This document shows, piece after piece, positions 16,644 to 24,971 of a stretch of 55,714 nucleotides of DNA; the stretch's first letter is position 1, and each line of letters begins with the position of its first letter. This DNA is from an uncultured Lachnospiraceae bacterium (GTDB lineage: Bacteria > Bacillota > Clostridia > Lachnospirales > Lachnospiraceae): positions 1 through 55,714 of the forward strand of contig CAMWPB010000027.1 in the NCBI GenBank assembly GCA_947176065.1. The letters run 5' to 3'. The notes below the pieces were generated by a model. That model was given only the letters and a program-made list of their open reading frames with translations, was not told the origin of the DNA and ran no database searches. The position numbers were made by a program, and so were the translations under genes.

Positions 16644-17765
16644 ATGGGATATCTTGGTGAGGAAATCAAAAAGCTGGGATTCGGCCTGATGCGCCTGCCG
16701 CAAAAGGATGGTGTGATCGATGTGGAGCAGGTGAAGGATATGGTGGATCTTTTTATGGAGGCAGGCTTTACCTACTTTGACACGGCGTGGGCTTATGCGG
16801 GGAGTGAGGATGCGATCAGACAGGCGCTGGTGGAGCGCTATCCGAGAGAGCGCTATCAGCTTGCCACCAAAAATGCGGCGTGGATCAACTGCAAAACCAA
16901 AGAGGAGGCTTATGCCCAGTTTGACACATCATTAAAGCAGACGGGAGCGGGATATTTTGATTTCTATCTGCTGCACAATCTGGGAGAAAGCAGATCGCAC
17001 TATTTTGATGACTTTGACATGTGGAACTGGGTGCTGGAAAAGAAGAAGGCGGGACTGATAAAGCATGTGGGCTTTTCCTTTCACTCCACGCCGGAGGAGT
17101 TGGAAGCGATCCTGCAGGCGCACCCGGAGATGGAATTCGTACAGCTGCAGATCAACTATGCGGACTGGGACAATCCGGCAGTGCAGTCGGGACGCTGCTA
17201 TGAAGTGGCGAGAAAGTATGGGAAACCTGTCGTGATCATGGAACCCGTCAAGGGCGGGATGCTTGCGACTCCGCCGCCGTCCGTGGAGAAAATAATGAAG
17301 GAGGCGGAGCCGGACAGTTCCACAGCCTCCTGGGCAGTACGCTTTGCGGCTGGTTTAGAGGGCGTGATCACGGTTCTTTCCGGGATGAGTACAGTGGAGC
17401 AGATGAAGGATAATCTGTCTTACATGAAATCCTTCACGGGGCTTTCCGAAAGTCAGAGGGAGACGCTGAAAAAGGCGCAGGAGGAGCTGAAAAAGATTCC
17501 GCTCATCCCATGTACTTCCTGCAACTACTGCGCGAAGGTCTGCCCGATGAATATCGGTATTTCCGGTTCTTTCACGGCCATGAACTACCTGACGCTTTAC
17601 AGCGATATCGGTAGGGCAAAACAGCAGGAGGGATGGCTTGTGGGCGGCCATGGACAGAAATCCGCCGGCGATTGTGTAAAATGCGGGAAATGCGAGGAGG
17701 CATGTCCCCAGCATATTCAGATCAGGGATACGCTGGAAAAGGTGAAGGACGTACTTCTGGCATAG
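16644..17765 (+). CDS. Aldo/keto reductase with C-terminal 2x[4Fe-4S] domain
   Basis: 373-aa fusion of an aldo/keto reductase barrel (residues about 1-280) with a bacterial ferredoxin-like tail. The AKR Asp-Tyr-Lys-His set is suggested by TYFDTAWAYAGSE, the Lys of ATKNA and YLLHNLG. The tail has CTSCNYCAKVCP and CVKCGKCEEACP, eight cysteines for two clusters. Such proteins are common in anaerobes; the substrate is unknown. The start at 16644 follows GGAAGAGGAG. A strong terminator follows. It is probably induced through the MerR-type promoter upstream. Confidence 0.9.
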   Translation: MGYLGEEIKKLGFGLMRLPQKDGVIDVEQVKDMVDLFMEAGFTYFDTAWAYAGSEDAIRQALVERYPRERYQLATKNAAWINCKTKEEAYAQFDTSLKQTGAGYFDFYLLHNLGESRSHYFDDFDMWNWVLEKKKAGLIKHVGFSFHSTPEELEAILQAHPEMEFVQLQINYADWDNPAVQSGRCYEVARKYGKPVVIMEPVKGGMLATPPPSVEKIMKEAEPDSSTASWAVRFAAGLEGVITVLSGMSTVEQMKDNLSYMKSFTGLSESQRETLKKAQEELKKIPLIPCTSCNYCAKVCPMNIGISGSFTAMNYLTLYSDIGRAKQQEGWLVGGHGQKSAGDCVKCGKCEEACPQHIQIRDTLEKVKDVLLA

Positions 17766-17787
17766 GAAAATCTTGTACAGAGATGGA

Positions 17788-17825
17788 AAAAACAGCGGTT
17801 GGTCTGCGATACCACCGCTGTTTTT
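17788..17825. terminator. Rho-independent terminator after the aldo/keto reductase
   Basis: AACAGCGGT (17791-17799) pairs with the complementary ACCGCTG-TT around 17814-17822, with GGT/ACC extending the stem. It is A-rich on the left and followed by TTTTT, so it can also serve the convergent metF. Confidence 0.85.
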
Positions 17826-17893
17826 GCGTGATGCATATTTTTATTATAAACAGTTGGTTTTTTGGCTGACAGGAATCCGGGCCGTATGCAGGC

Positions 17894-18730
17894 TCAGATC
17901 AGCCCGCAGATTTCCGTAGTCGTTTTTAGCTTGTTCATAGAATAGATATGAATGCCGTCCACCCCGTGCTTTTTCAGATCAAGGATCTGGCGCACCGCGT
18001 AATCAATTCCGGCCTTGCGCATGTCTTCCTTGTTTTCCCCGTAGGTGGCAATCAGATCCGCCAGCTCTTTGGGGACGGAGGAGCCGGAGAGGGAGACGGT
18101 GGTGCCGAGCTGCTTCGCCGTGGTGATGGGCATGATGCCGGCATGGACGGGAACCGTGATTCCTCTGGCCCGCACCAGCTCCATAAAGCGATAAAAACAG
18201 GTGTTATCGAAAAACATCTGGGTCACCAGCGAAGTGACGCCCGAGTCCACTTTTTCTTTTAAATGCGTTAAGTCTTCCTCCAGACTGGGAGCTTCAAAAT
18301 GCTTCTCGGGATAGCAGGCGCCGGAAATCTGCAGGGCAGTATGCTCTTTTAAGTGTCGTACCAGATCTGTCGCATAGAAAAATTCGCGGCTGTTAAACTG
18401 CTCGTCCGTCATATGCTGGGGTCTGTCCCCGCGCAGCGCCAGCACGTGATGCACGCCTGCGGCCTCCAAAGCCGCGCAGTTTTTCTCAAGATCCGCCCGG
18501 GTGAAACCCACGCAGGTGATATGTGCGATGGCGTCTATGGCCAGCTCTTTCTGGATGAAGGAGGCGATTTCTATCGTTTTTCCCGCGCGGGAGCCTCCGG
18601 CGCCGTAGGTGCAGCTTATAAAATCGGGATGCAGCTTTGCGGCTTCCCTCAGAAAATCAAATATGTTTTCAAATTCTTCTTCTTTTTTCGGTGGAAATAC
18701 CTCGAAGGAGAGGCTTGTATTTTTTGTCAT
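17894..18730 (-). CDS. metF: Methylenetetrahydrofolate reductase [NAD(P)H]
   Basis: Reduces 5,10-methylene- to 5-methyl-tetrahydrofolate for methionine synthesis, or for one-carbon flow in acetogens. The TIM-barrel FAD enzyme is recognised by SFEVFPPKKEEE at the N-terminus, CTYGAGGSRAGKT, ALRGDRPQ and the QMFFDNTCFY region. 278 aa is a normal length. It stands alone on the minus strand with no metH or metV/rnfC2-like partner nearby. I see no SAM riboswitch in the 185 bp upstream. Confidence 0.95.
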   Translation of the reverse strand: MTKNTSLSFEVFPPKKEEEFENIFDFLREAAKLHPDFISCTYGAGGSRAGKTIEIASFIQKELAIDAIAHITCVGFTRADLEKNCAALEAAGVHHVLALRGDRPQHMTDEQFNSREFFYATDLVRHLKEHTALQISGACYPEKHFEAPSLEEDLTHLKEKVDSGVTSLVTQMFFDNTCFYRFMELVRARGITVPVHAGIMPITTAKQLGTTVSLSGSSVPKELADLIATYGENKEDMRKAGIDYAVRQILDLKKHGVDGIHIYSMNKLKTTTEICGLI

Positions 18731-18814
18731 GGCAGGGGTTCCTTTCTGCTTGCTTTTTTCTTCGGTTTACCTGATTCAGGTACGCTTATGAAGAAACAAT
18801 TCCTTGCTTTTACA

Positions 18815-18843
18815 TCTGAAATATCGTAACATAAATTTATAAT
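18815..18843 (+). promoter_or_regulatory. Possible promoter of the MoxR-VWA pair
   Basis: A good -10, TATAAT (18838-18843), lies 73 bp before the MoxR start. The -35 at the 17-bp distance (TCTGAA, 18815-18820) is poor, so the assignment is weak. Confidence 0.35.
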
Positions 18844-18881
18844 GTATGCAATCACCTAAATCCGTGAGACGAAATGGAGAC

Positions 18882-18902
18882 AAGATTGAAAAATTACACT
18901 GA
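18882..18902 (+). repeat. 21-nt segment shared with 28756-28776
   Basis: AAGATTGAAAAAT-T-ACACTGA matches 20 of 21 bases of the first arm of the hairpin cluster at 28757-28885. Here the pairing arm is absent, so this looks like a fragment of that element, placed just before the MoxR ribosome binding site. Confidence 0.5.
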
Positions 18903-18915
18903 CATGGAGGTAAAT

Positions 18916-19734
18916 ATGGCAAATAGGAAATTTGAAAGCACAGCCGAATATGTGGCATCCGAGCAGCTTCTGGCCAGCGTGAATGTGGCGATCGCCCTGC
19001 AGAAGCCGCTTCTGGTAAAGGGGGAGCCGGGTACGGGTAAAACCATGCTGGCGCAGGCTGTTGCGGAGTCCCTTGGCAAGAAGCTGATTATCTGGAACAT
19101 CAAGTCCACCACGAAGGCGCAGGACGGCCTCTATATGTACGATACGATCCAGCGTCTCTATGACGGACAGTTTGGCGAGGAGGGCGTGGACGATATCGCC
19201 CATTATATCAAGCTGGGCAAGCTGGGAGAGGCTTTTGAGTCCGACGAGCAGGTGATTCTTCTGATCGACGAGATCGACAAGGCGGATCTGGAGTTTCCAA
19301 ACGACCTGCTCTGGGAGCTTGACCAGATGGAGTTTTATATTCATGAGACGAAACGGACCGTAAAGGCGAAGCACAAGCCCATCGTGATCATTACCTCCAA
19401 CGCGGAGAAAGAGCTTCCGGATGCGTTCCTGCGCAGATGCATCTTCCACTATATTGATTTCCCGGATCAGGCGCTGATGGAGGAGATCGTGAGAACCCAT
19501 TATCCCGATGTGGAGGATAAGCTGTTACAGGATGCCATGGAGGCATTCTATTGGATCCGTTCCATGAAGGACATCCGTAAAAAACCGAGCACCTCTGAGC
19601 TGATCGACTGGATCAACGCCCTGCAGATCGGCGGGATTCCCACGGACAGGCTGCGGCAGGAGCTGCCGTTTATCGGGGTGGTAGTGAAGAAGGATGAGGA
19701 TCTGGAAACGGTAAAGAGTAAGAAAGATTTTTGA
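18916..19734 (+). CDS. MoxR-type AAA+ ATPase
   Basis: 272-aa AAA+ chaperone-like ATPase of the MoxR/CoxD group. Walker A GEPGTGKTML is at about residues 36-45, Walker B VILLIDEIDKAD at about residues 113-124, sensor 1 IVIITSNAEKELPDAFLRRC with arginine finger. MoxR proteins act with VWA-domain partners to remodel or load metals into client proteins. The next gene encodes such a VWA protein. I use ATG 18916 with GGAGGTAAAT before it; an upstream ATG at 18874 lacks a site. Confidence 0.88.
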   Translation: MANRKFESTAEYVASEQLLASVNVAIALQKPLLVKGEPGTGKTMLAQAVAESLGKKLIIWNIKSTTKAQDGLYMYDTIQRLYDGQFGEEGVDDIAHYIKLGKLGEAFESDEQVILLIDEIDKADLEFPNDLLWELDQMEFYIHETKRTVKAKHKPIVIITSNAEKELPDAFLRRCIFHYIDFPDQALMEEIVRTHYPDVEDKLLQDAMEAFYWIRSMKDIRKKPSTSELIDWINALQIGGIPTDRLRQELPFIGVVVKKDEDLETVKSKKDF

Positions 19735-19774
19735 TAACATGTGATATTGAATGAAATTTCAATGAGGGAACCCT

Positions 19775-20971
19775 ATGTTCAGTAAATTTTTCTATACGTT
19801 AAAGGATAAGGGGCTGGAGGTGTCCTTGAGCGAGTGGCTGACCTTGCAGGACGCTCTGCAGCAGGGACTCTGTCATAGCAGCCTGACGGAATTTTATTAT
19901 CTGGCGCGGATGATTCTAGTGAAGTCGGAGACGGAGTTCGATAAGTTTGACATGGCCTTTGACGAGGTGTTTAAGGGGATCATGTCGGAGAACGAGGTTG
20001 GGAAAAACCTGCTGCGCTGGCTGGATAAGCCGGAGATGCAGGACGTCTTCGAGGAGATGCGCCACGAGATGAATCAGGAAGTGATCACGCTGGATAAGGA
20101 CGACATCGAGAATAAGTTCAAGGACAGACTGCGGGATCAGAATGAGGAGCATAACGGCGGCAGTTACTGGATCGGCACCATGGGAAAAACGTCCTTCGGC
20201 AATATGGGCGGCAATATGGGCGGTATCCGGGTGGGCGGCACCACGGGCTACCAGTCCGCGTTTCAGGTGGTGGGGGCCAGAAAGTACCGGGATTTCCGAA
20301 ATGACAAGGTGCTGGACAACAGGCAGTTCCAGATGGCCCTTCGCAAGCTCAGACAGTTTTCCACGAAGCTGGATATCCCGGAGACGGAGCTTGACATAAA
20401 CGGTACCGTGGACGCCACCTGCAACAACGGCGGCTGTCTGCAGATCGTGATGGAAAAGCCCCGGAAAAATTCGGTGAAGCTTTTGCTTCTGATGGATTCT
20501 GGCGGCACCATGATTCCGTACACCACGCTCCTTAGCGAGCTGTTCCAGTCTGTGCATAAGTCTAACCATTATAAAGATGTAAAGACTTACTTTTTCCATA
20601 ACTGCATTTATTCCAACCTCTACAAGACGCCGGAGTGTGAGAACGGCGAGTGGATTGAGACGGAGTGGATGTTCCGCAATCTGGACAGCGATTATAAAGT
20701 GATTATCGTGGGAGACGCGGCCATGGCGCCGGAGGAGCTCTATTCCACCACCGGTAATTACAGAGGACCAAACGGCGGGCTTTCCGGGATGGACTGGCTG
20801 CTTCTGATGAAACAGCATTATAAAAAGATTGTGTGGCTCAATCCCAAGATGGCGCCCGGACACGCGCCCTGGCGGGAGGCGGAGACGGCGATTAAGGGCA
20901 TTTTCCCGATGTATAAGCTGACCGTTGACGGCTTAAATCAGGCGATGATGAAACTGATGGTGAACCGGTGA
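19775..20971 (+). CDS. CoxE-like VWA-domain protein, partner of MoxR
   Basis: 398-aa protein with a helical N-terminal half and a von Willebrand A fold in the C-terminal half. The central strand reads VKLLLLMDSGGTM, so the metal-binding MIDAS motif is Asp241-Ser-Gly-Gly-Thr rather than canonical DxSxS. A glycine/methionine-rich patch (NMGGNMGGIRVGG, about residues 145-160) precedes it. It lies 40 bp after the MoxR gene and the pair ends in a terminator, so they form a two-gene operon. In carbon-monoxide dehydrogenase systems CoxD/CoxE mature the metal centre; the client here is unknown. Confidence 0.8.
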   Translation: MFSKFFYTLKDKGLEVSLSEWLTLQDALQQGLCHSSLTEFYYLARMILVKSETEFDKFDMAFDEVFKGIMSENEVGKNLLRWLDKPEMQDVFEEMRHEMNQEVITLDKDDIENKFKDRLRDQNEEHNGGSYWIGTMGKTSFGNMGGNMGGIRVGGTTGYQSAFQVVGARKYRDFRNDKVLDNRQFQMALRKLRQFSTKLDIPETELDINGTVDATCNNGGCLQIVMEKPRKNSVKLLLLMDSGGTMIPYTTLLSELFQSVHKSNHYKDVKTYFFHNCIYSNLYKTPECENGEWIETEWMFRNLDSDYKVIIVGDAAMAPEELYSTTGNYRGPNGGLSGMDWLLLMKQHYKKIVWLNPKMAPGHAPWREAETAIKGIFPMYKLTVDGLNQAMMKLMVNR

Positions 20972-21000
20972 GAAGAGTCTATGATTAAGGAGTAAGAGGA

Positions 21001-21038
21001 AAGAACAGCCGCGGGGAAACTCAAGGCTGTTTCTTTTT
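21001..21038 (+). terminator. Rho-independent terminator after the MoxR-VWA operon
   Basis: AAAGAACAGCC (21001-21011) pairs with GGCTGTT-TCTTT from 21026, followed by a T-run. Confidence 0.8.
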
Positions 21039-21044
21039 ATACAG

Positions 21045-21073
21045 TTGACTTTAACGAGTAAAAGTGCTAAAGT
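21045..21073 (+). promoter_or_regulatory. Predicted promoter of the thioesterase/aryl-acid gene run
   Basis: TTGACT and TAAAGT (21068-21073) at about 17-bp spacing lie ~80 bp upstream of the thioesterase start and directly after the preceding terminator. It would drive the long co-oriented gene run to about 29.3 kb. Confidence 0.6.
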
Positions 21074-21150
21074 GGTGAATGTAATTCTGTATTCATGTAT
21101 AAAATAAATGCAACGGAAGGCTGTACACGGTCGCAGAAAGGGGATCGGTT

Positions 21151-21552
21151 ATGTCAAAACTGGAAGAGATTCGGGAAGAGTTTAAAAAAGATCGTTTCGC
21201 CACAGATGCGGTGGGAATTGTGATCGATTCCGCCGAGCCGGGGAAGGCGGTCTGTTCTCTGACTTTAGAACCGCGTCATATGAATGCAAATAATGTGCCG
21301 ATGGGCGGCGCGGTTTTTACGCTGGCTGATTTTACCTGTGCGGTGGCGGAAAACGGGTATGGGGAGAGAAGCACTGTCAGCCAGAATGCGTCTATTACCT
21401 TTTTGGCGCCTGCCAGGGGGAAGCGTCTGATTGCGGAGGCATCCTGCTTAAGAAGCGGCCGCACAACCGCGCTCCTGACAGTGGATATCCGGGATGAGCT
21501 TGGCACTTATGTGGCTCACGCCACAGTGAACGCCTATGTGATTGGACAGTAA
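21151..21552 (+). CDS. PaaI-type hotdog-fold thioesterase
   Basis: 133-aa hotdog protein of the PaaI/acyl-CoA thioesterase family. The substrate-loop glycines and catalytic Asp region appear in NNVPMGGAVFTLADFTCAVA, followed by TVSQNASITFLAPARGK. PaaI hydrolyses phenylacetyl-CoA-type esters. It heads the gene run with two CoA ligases, a transporter and IorAB, so an aromatic or branched acyl-CoA substrate is plausible. The ATG follows AGAAAGGGG. Confidence 0.85.
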   Translation: MSKLEEIREEFKKDRFATDAVGIVIDSAEPGKAVCSLTLEPRHMNANNVPMGGAVFTLADFTCAVAENGYGERSTVSQNASITFLAPARGKRLIAEASCLRSGRTTALLTVDIRDELGTYVAHATVNAYVIGQ

Positions 21553-21649
21553 GCGGCCCAACTGCACGGGCGTTGACAGGGTTGATCGTTCTGCCCGAAA
21601 AATAAGCAATAAATGGTATGAAAAGAGATATACAGAAGGAGGAAATGGA

Positions 21650-23287
21650 ATGGTAATTACAGAGTTTCTGGAGCGCAATGCCCGGCTCTATGGCTCAGAT
21701 ACGGCGCTTGTGGAGCTGAATCCCTCACATGAGAGGGACAGCGCGGTGACATGGCGGGAGGCCAGCCTGATTGAGAGCGCGGGAGACGGCGCGCCCTATC
21801 GGAGAGAATTAAGCTGGGCCGACTTTGACAGACGTGCGAACCGCTTTGCGAATCTGCTCCTCAGCAGGGGGCTTGCGCGGGAGACGAAGGTGGGTATTCT
21901 GATGATGAACTGTCTGGAGTGGCTGCCCGTTTATTTTGGCATTCTGAAGGCAGGCGGTGTGGCTGTGCCTTTGAATTTCCGCTATTCTGCGGAGGAGATC
22001 AAGTATTGTCTGGAACTTGCGGACGTGGAAGTGTTAATTTTCGGGCCGGAGTTTATTGAGCGTATGGACAGCATAGCGGATGAGCTGCCGGGTGTCGGGA
22101 TGATGTTTTTCCCGGGACCGGGCGGGCCGGACTACACGGAGGACTGTTTGAAGCTGATGGGTTTCTGCTCCTCCAGCGCGCCGCCCATTGCCCTGTGTGA
22201 GGAAGATTATGCGGCGATTTACTTTTCGTCCGGCACAACAGGATTTCCGAAAGCAATCCTGCATAACCACCGCGCGCTCCGCTCCTCCTGCGAGACGGAG
22301 CAGAACCATCACGGACAGACCAAAGACGATGTGTTCCTATGCATTCCGCCGCTTTATCATACGGGGGCGAAAATGCACTGGTTCGGTTCCCTGCTTACGG
22401 CAGGCAAGGCGGTGCTTCTTCGCGGCGTAAAGCCGGAGTGGATTCTCCGGGCGGTGACGGAGGAGCGGTGTACCATCGTGTGGCTTCTGGTGCCCTGGGC
22501 GCAGGATCTGCTGGATGCCATTGACTCCGGGCAGGTGGATATGGAACATTTCTTGCTGGAACAGTGGCGGCTGATGCATATCGGGGCGCAGCCCGTTCCG
22601 CCCAGTCTGATCCAGCGGTGGAAAAAGCATTTTCCACATCACCAGTACGATACCAATTACGGTCTGAGCGAATCCATAGGCCCCGGGTGTGTGCATCTGG
22701 GTGTGGAGAACATACATAAGGTGGGGGCCATCGGGAAACCGGGGTATCACTGGGAGGCAAAGATTGTGGACGAGCAGGGGAAGGAAGTTCCCGGAGGCAA
22801 TGTGGGAGAGCTGATTGTCCACGGTCCCGGCGTGATGCTCTGCTATTACAAGAATCCCGAGGCGACGGAGGAAATTTTAAAGGACGGCTGGCTGTATACA
22901 GGAGATATGGCGCGTATGGATGAGGACGGCTTTATCTATCTGGTGGACCGTAAGAAAGACGTCATTATTTCCGGCGGAGAAAATCTCTATCCTGTGCAGA
23001 TCGAGGATTTCCTGCGCAGAAACGATAAGATCAAGGATGTGGCGGTGATCGGTCTGCCTGATGCCAGACTGGGAGAGATTGCGGCGGCCATCATTGAGAT
23101 TAAGGAGGGCGCAGCCTGTACGGAGGAGGAAATCGAGGCGTTCTGCAGGGAACTGCCCCGCTACAAACGGCCAAGAAAGGTTATTTTTGATAAGGTGCCC
23201 AGAAATCCTACGGGTAAGATCGAGAAACCCGTGCTCAGGGAGAAGTACTGCCACGGCAGTCTGGTGGAGGCGCAGATCAGAAACTAG
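21650..23287 (+). CDS. AMP-forming acyl-CoA synthetase
   Basis: 545-aa member of the adenylate-forming superfamily, activating a carboxylic acid with ATP and CoA. Core motifs: A3 YFSSGTTGFPKAI, A5 TNYGLSES, A7 YTGDMARMDEDG, A8 DRKKDVIISGGENLYP and the A10 catalytic Lys in NPTGKIEKP. Substrate specificity is not readable; aryl or medium-chain acids fit the neighbours. ATG 21650 has AAGGAGGAAATGG in front. An upstream in-frame start (21542) overlaps the thioesterase gene and lacks a site. Confidence 0.9.
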   Translation: MVITEFLERNARLYGSDTALVELNPSHERDSAVTWREASLIESAGDGAPYRRELSWADFDRRANRFANLLLSRGLARETKVGILMMNCLEWLPVYFGILKAGGVAVPLNFRYSAEEIKYCLELADVEVLIFGPEFIERMDSIADELPGVGMMFFPGPGGPDYTEDCLKLMGFCSSSAPPIALCEEDYAAIYFSSGTTGFPKAILHNHRALRSSCETEQNHHGQTKDDVFLCIPPLYHTGAKMHWFGSLLTAGKAVLLRGVKPEWILRAVTEERCTIVWLLVPWAQDLLDAIDSGQVDMEHFLLEQWRLMHIGAQPVPPSLIQRWKKHFPHHQYDTNYGLSESIGPGCVHLGVENIHKVGAIGKPGYHWEAKIVDEQGKEVPGGNVGELIVHGPGVMLCYYKNPEATEEILKDGWLYTGDMARMDEDGFIYLVDRKKDVIISGGENLYPVQIEDFLRRNDKIKDVAVIGLPDARLGEIAAAIIEIKEGAACTEEEIEAFCRELPRYKRPRKVIFDKVPRNPTGKIEKPVLREKYCHGSLVEAQIRN

Positions 23288-23374
23288 GCGTCGGCAAAGG
23301 CGGATGGACACTGAAGTACGGCAGCGGATGCGGTTTCATTTTCTGTCGAATCAAGGATAAAGGAGAACACGGAG

Positions 23375-24919
23375 ATGGATTTGTTTATTAAATTAGTCAT
23401 GCTTGTTATTTTCTTCGGGGTGATGATCGGTATCGGGCTTTACTGCCGTAAGCACGCCACGGATGTGAACGGGTTTGTGCTGGGCGGCAGGAGCGTAGGC
23501 CCCTGGCTTACGGCTTTCGCCTATGGAACCAGCTATTTTTCGGCGGTGGTTTTCGTGGGATATGCAGGCCAGTTTGGATGGAAGTACGGCATAGCGGCCA
23601 CCTGGGCGGGGCTTGGAAACGCGTTTTTAGGATCGCTGCTCGCATGGGCGGTGCTGGGACGCCGTACCCGCATTATGACACAGCATCTGGACAGCGCTAC
23701 CATGCCTGAATTTTTTGGTGAGCGGTTTGAGAGCAAGCCTTTAAAACTGGCGGCTTCGGCCATCATTTTTATCTTTCTGATTCCCTATACGGCCAGCCTT
23801 TACAATGGGTTAAGCCGGCTTTTCGGTATGGCCTTTGACATTGATTACAGCGTGTGTGTGGTGGTGATGGCGGTGCTTACGGGCATTTATGTTATCGCAG
23901 GCGGGTATATGGCCACTGCCATCAATGATTTTATTCAGGGTATCATTATGATTTTTGGAATTGTGGCTGTTATTTTTGCAGTGCTTCACAGTCAGGGCGG
24001 TTTCCTCGCCGCGCTTGACAAGCTGGCGGCGGTAAGCGACGAGACGGTTTCCGCCGCGCCCGGCGTGTTTAATTCCTTTTTCGGGCCGGACCCGGCGGGA
24101 CTATTAGGCGTGGTGATCCTCACCAGTCTCGGCACCTGGGGACTGCCCCAGATGGTGCAGAAGTTCTATGCCATCAAGAGCGAGAGCGCGATCAACAAGG
24201 GAATGGTGATCTCTACTGTTTTTGCGACCATTGTTTCCGGCGGCTGCTATTTCCTTGGCGGCTTTGGACGTCTGTTTGGCGACAGGATTGACATAGCTGC
24301 GAACGGATATGACTCTGTGGTGCCCACCATGCTTTCCGGGCTTCCGACGATTTTGATCGCCGTGGTCGTTATTCTGGTACTGTCTGCCTCCATGTCCACA
24401 CTGTCATCCCTTGTTTTGGCATCCAGCTCTACCTTGACGCTGGACTTTATTAAAGGTAATATTATAAAAGAGATGGATGAGAAAAAACAGGTCAGATGGA
24501 TGCGGGGCCTTCTGGTGGTGTTTATCGTGATTTCCGTGGTGCTTGCACTGATCCAGTACCGCTCCAACGTTACTTTTATCGCACAGCTCATGGGTGTGAG
24601 CTGGGGCGCGCTTGCCGGTGCCTTTCTGGCGCCTTTCCTCTATGGCTTATATTGGAAACGGACGACCAAAGCGGCATGCTGGGTGAGCTTTTTGTTCTCC
24701 ACGATCGTGATGCTGGCGAATATTTTCTTCCGCCCGTCGTTCCCTGCTTATTTACAGTCCCCGATCAATGCCGGCGCATTCTGTATGTTGGCCGGGCTTG
24801 TGATCGTGCCTGTGGTGAGCGCGGTGACGAAGGCGCCCGGGGAGAAAAAACTGACGGAGATATTCTCATGCTACGATCAGAAAGTAACCGTTTCTGTGAA
24901 GGATTCCATCGGAGAGTGA
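23375..24919 (+). CDS. Sodium:solute symporter (SSS family)
   Basis: 514-aa integral membrane protein with about 13 segments, of the PutP/PanF/acetate permease superfamily. Family marks include GGRSVGPWLTAFAYGTSYFS near the N-terminus, GGYMATAINDFIQG and LSASMSTLSSLVLASSS, which carries the sodium-site serines. Lying between an acyl-CoA synthetase and IorA, it probably imports a carboxylate or aryl acid. The ATG follows AAAGGAGAACACGGAG. Its stop codon overlaps a small hairpin. Confidence 0.9.
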   Translation: MDLFIKLVMLVIFFGVMIGIGLYCRKHATDVNGFVLGGRSVGPWLTAFAYGTSYFSAVVFVGYAGQFGWKYGIAATWAGLGNAFLGSLLAWAVLGRRTRIMTQHLDSATMPEFFGERFESKPLKLAASAIIFIFLIPYTASLYNGLSRLFGMAFDIDYSVCVVVMAVLTGIYVIAGGYMATAINDFIQGIIMIFGIVAVIFAVLHSQGGFLAALDKLAAVSDETVSAAPGVFNSFFGPDPAGLLGVVILTSLGTWGLPQMVQKFYAIKSESAINKGMVISTVFATIVSGGCYFLGGFGRLFGDRIDIAANGYDSVVPTMLSGLPTILIAVVVILVLSASMSTLSSLVLASSSTLTLDFIKGNIIKEMDEKKQVRWMRGLLVVFIVISVVLALIQYRSNVTFIAQLMGVSWGALAGAFLAPFLYGLYWKRTTKAACWVSFLFSTIVMLANIFFRPSFPAYLQSPINAGAFCMLAGLVIVPVVSAVTKAPGEKKLTEIFSCYDQKVTVSVKDSIGE

Positions 24920-24941
24920 GAATGTAAAATGCGGCATTCTC
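24918..24941 (+). repeat. Small hairpin over the symporter stop codon
   Basis: GAGAATG (24918-24924) pairs with CATTCTC (24935-24941) around a 10-base loop. It uses the same stem sequence as the terminal hairpins of family 2 (AGAGAATGCC/GGCATTCTCT) and may be a decayed copy. No T-run. Confidence 0.45.
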
Positions 24942-24971
24942 CGCAACAGAAGAAGAAGGGTGGTTAATTTG

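Noticed and set aside
18731..18915. SAM riboswitch upstream of metF
   Set aside because: None of the conserved SAM-I or SAM-II helices or a terminator is visible.
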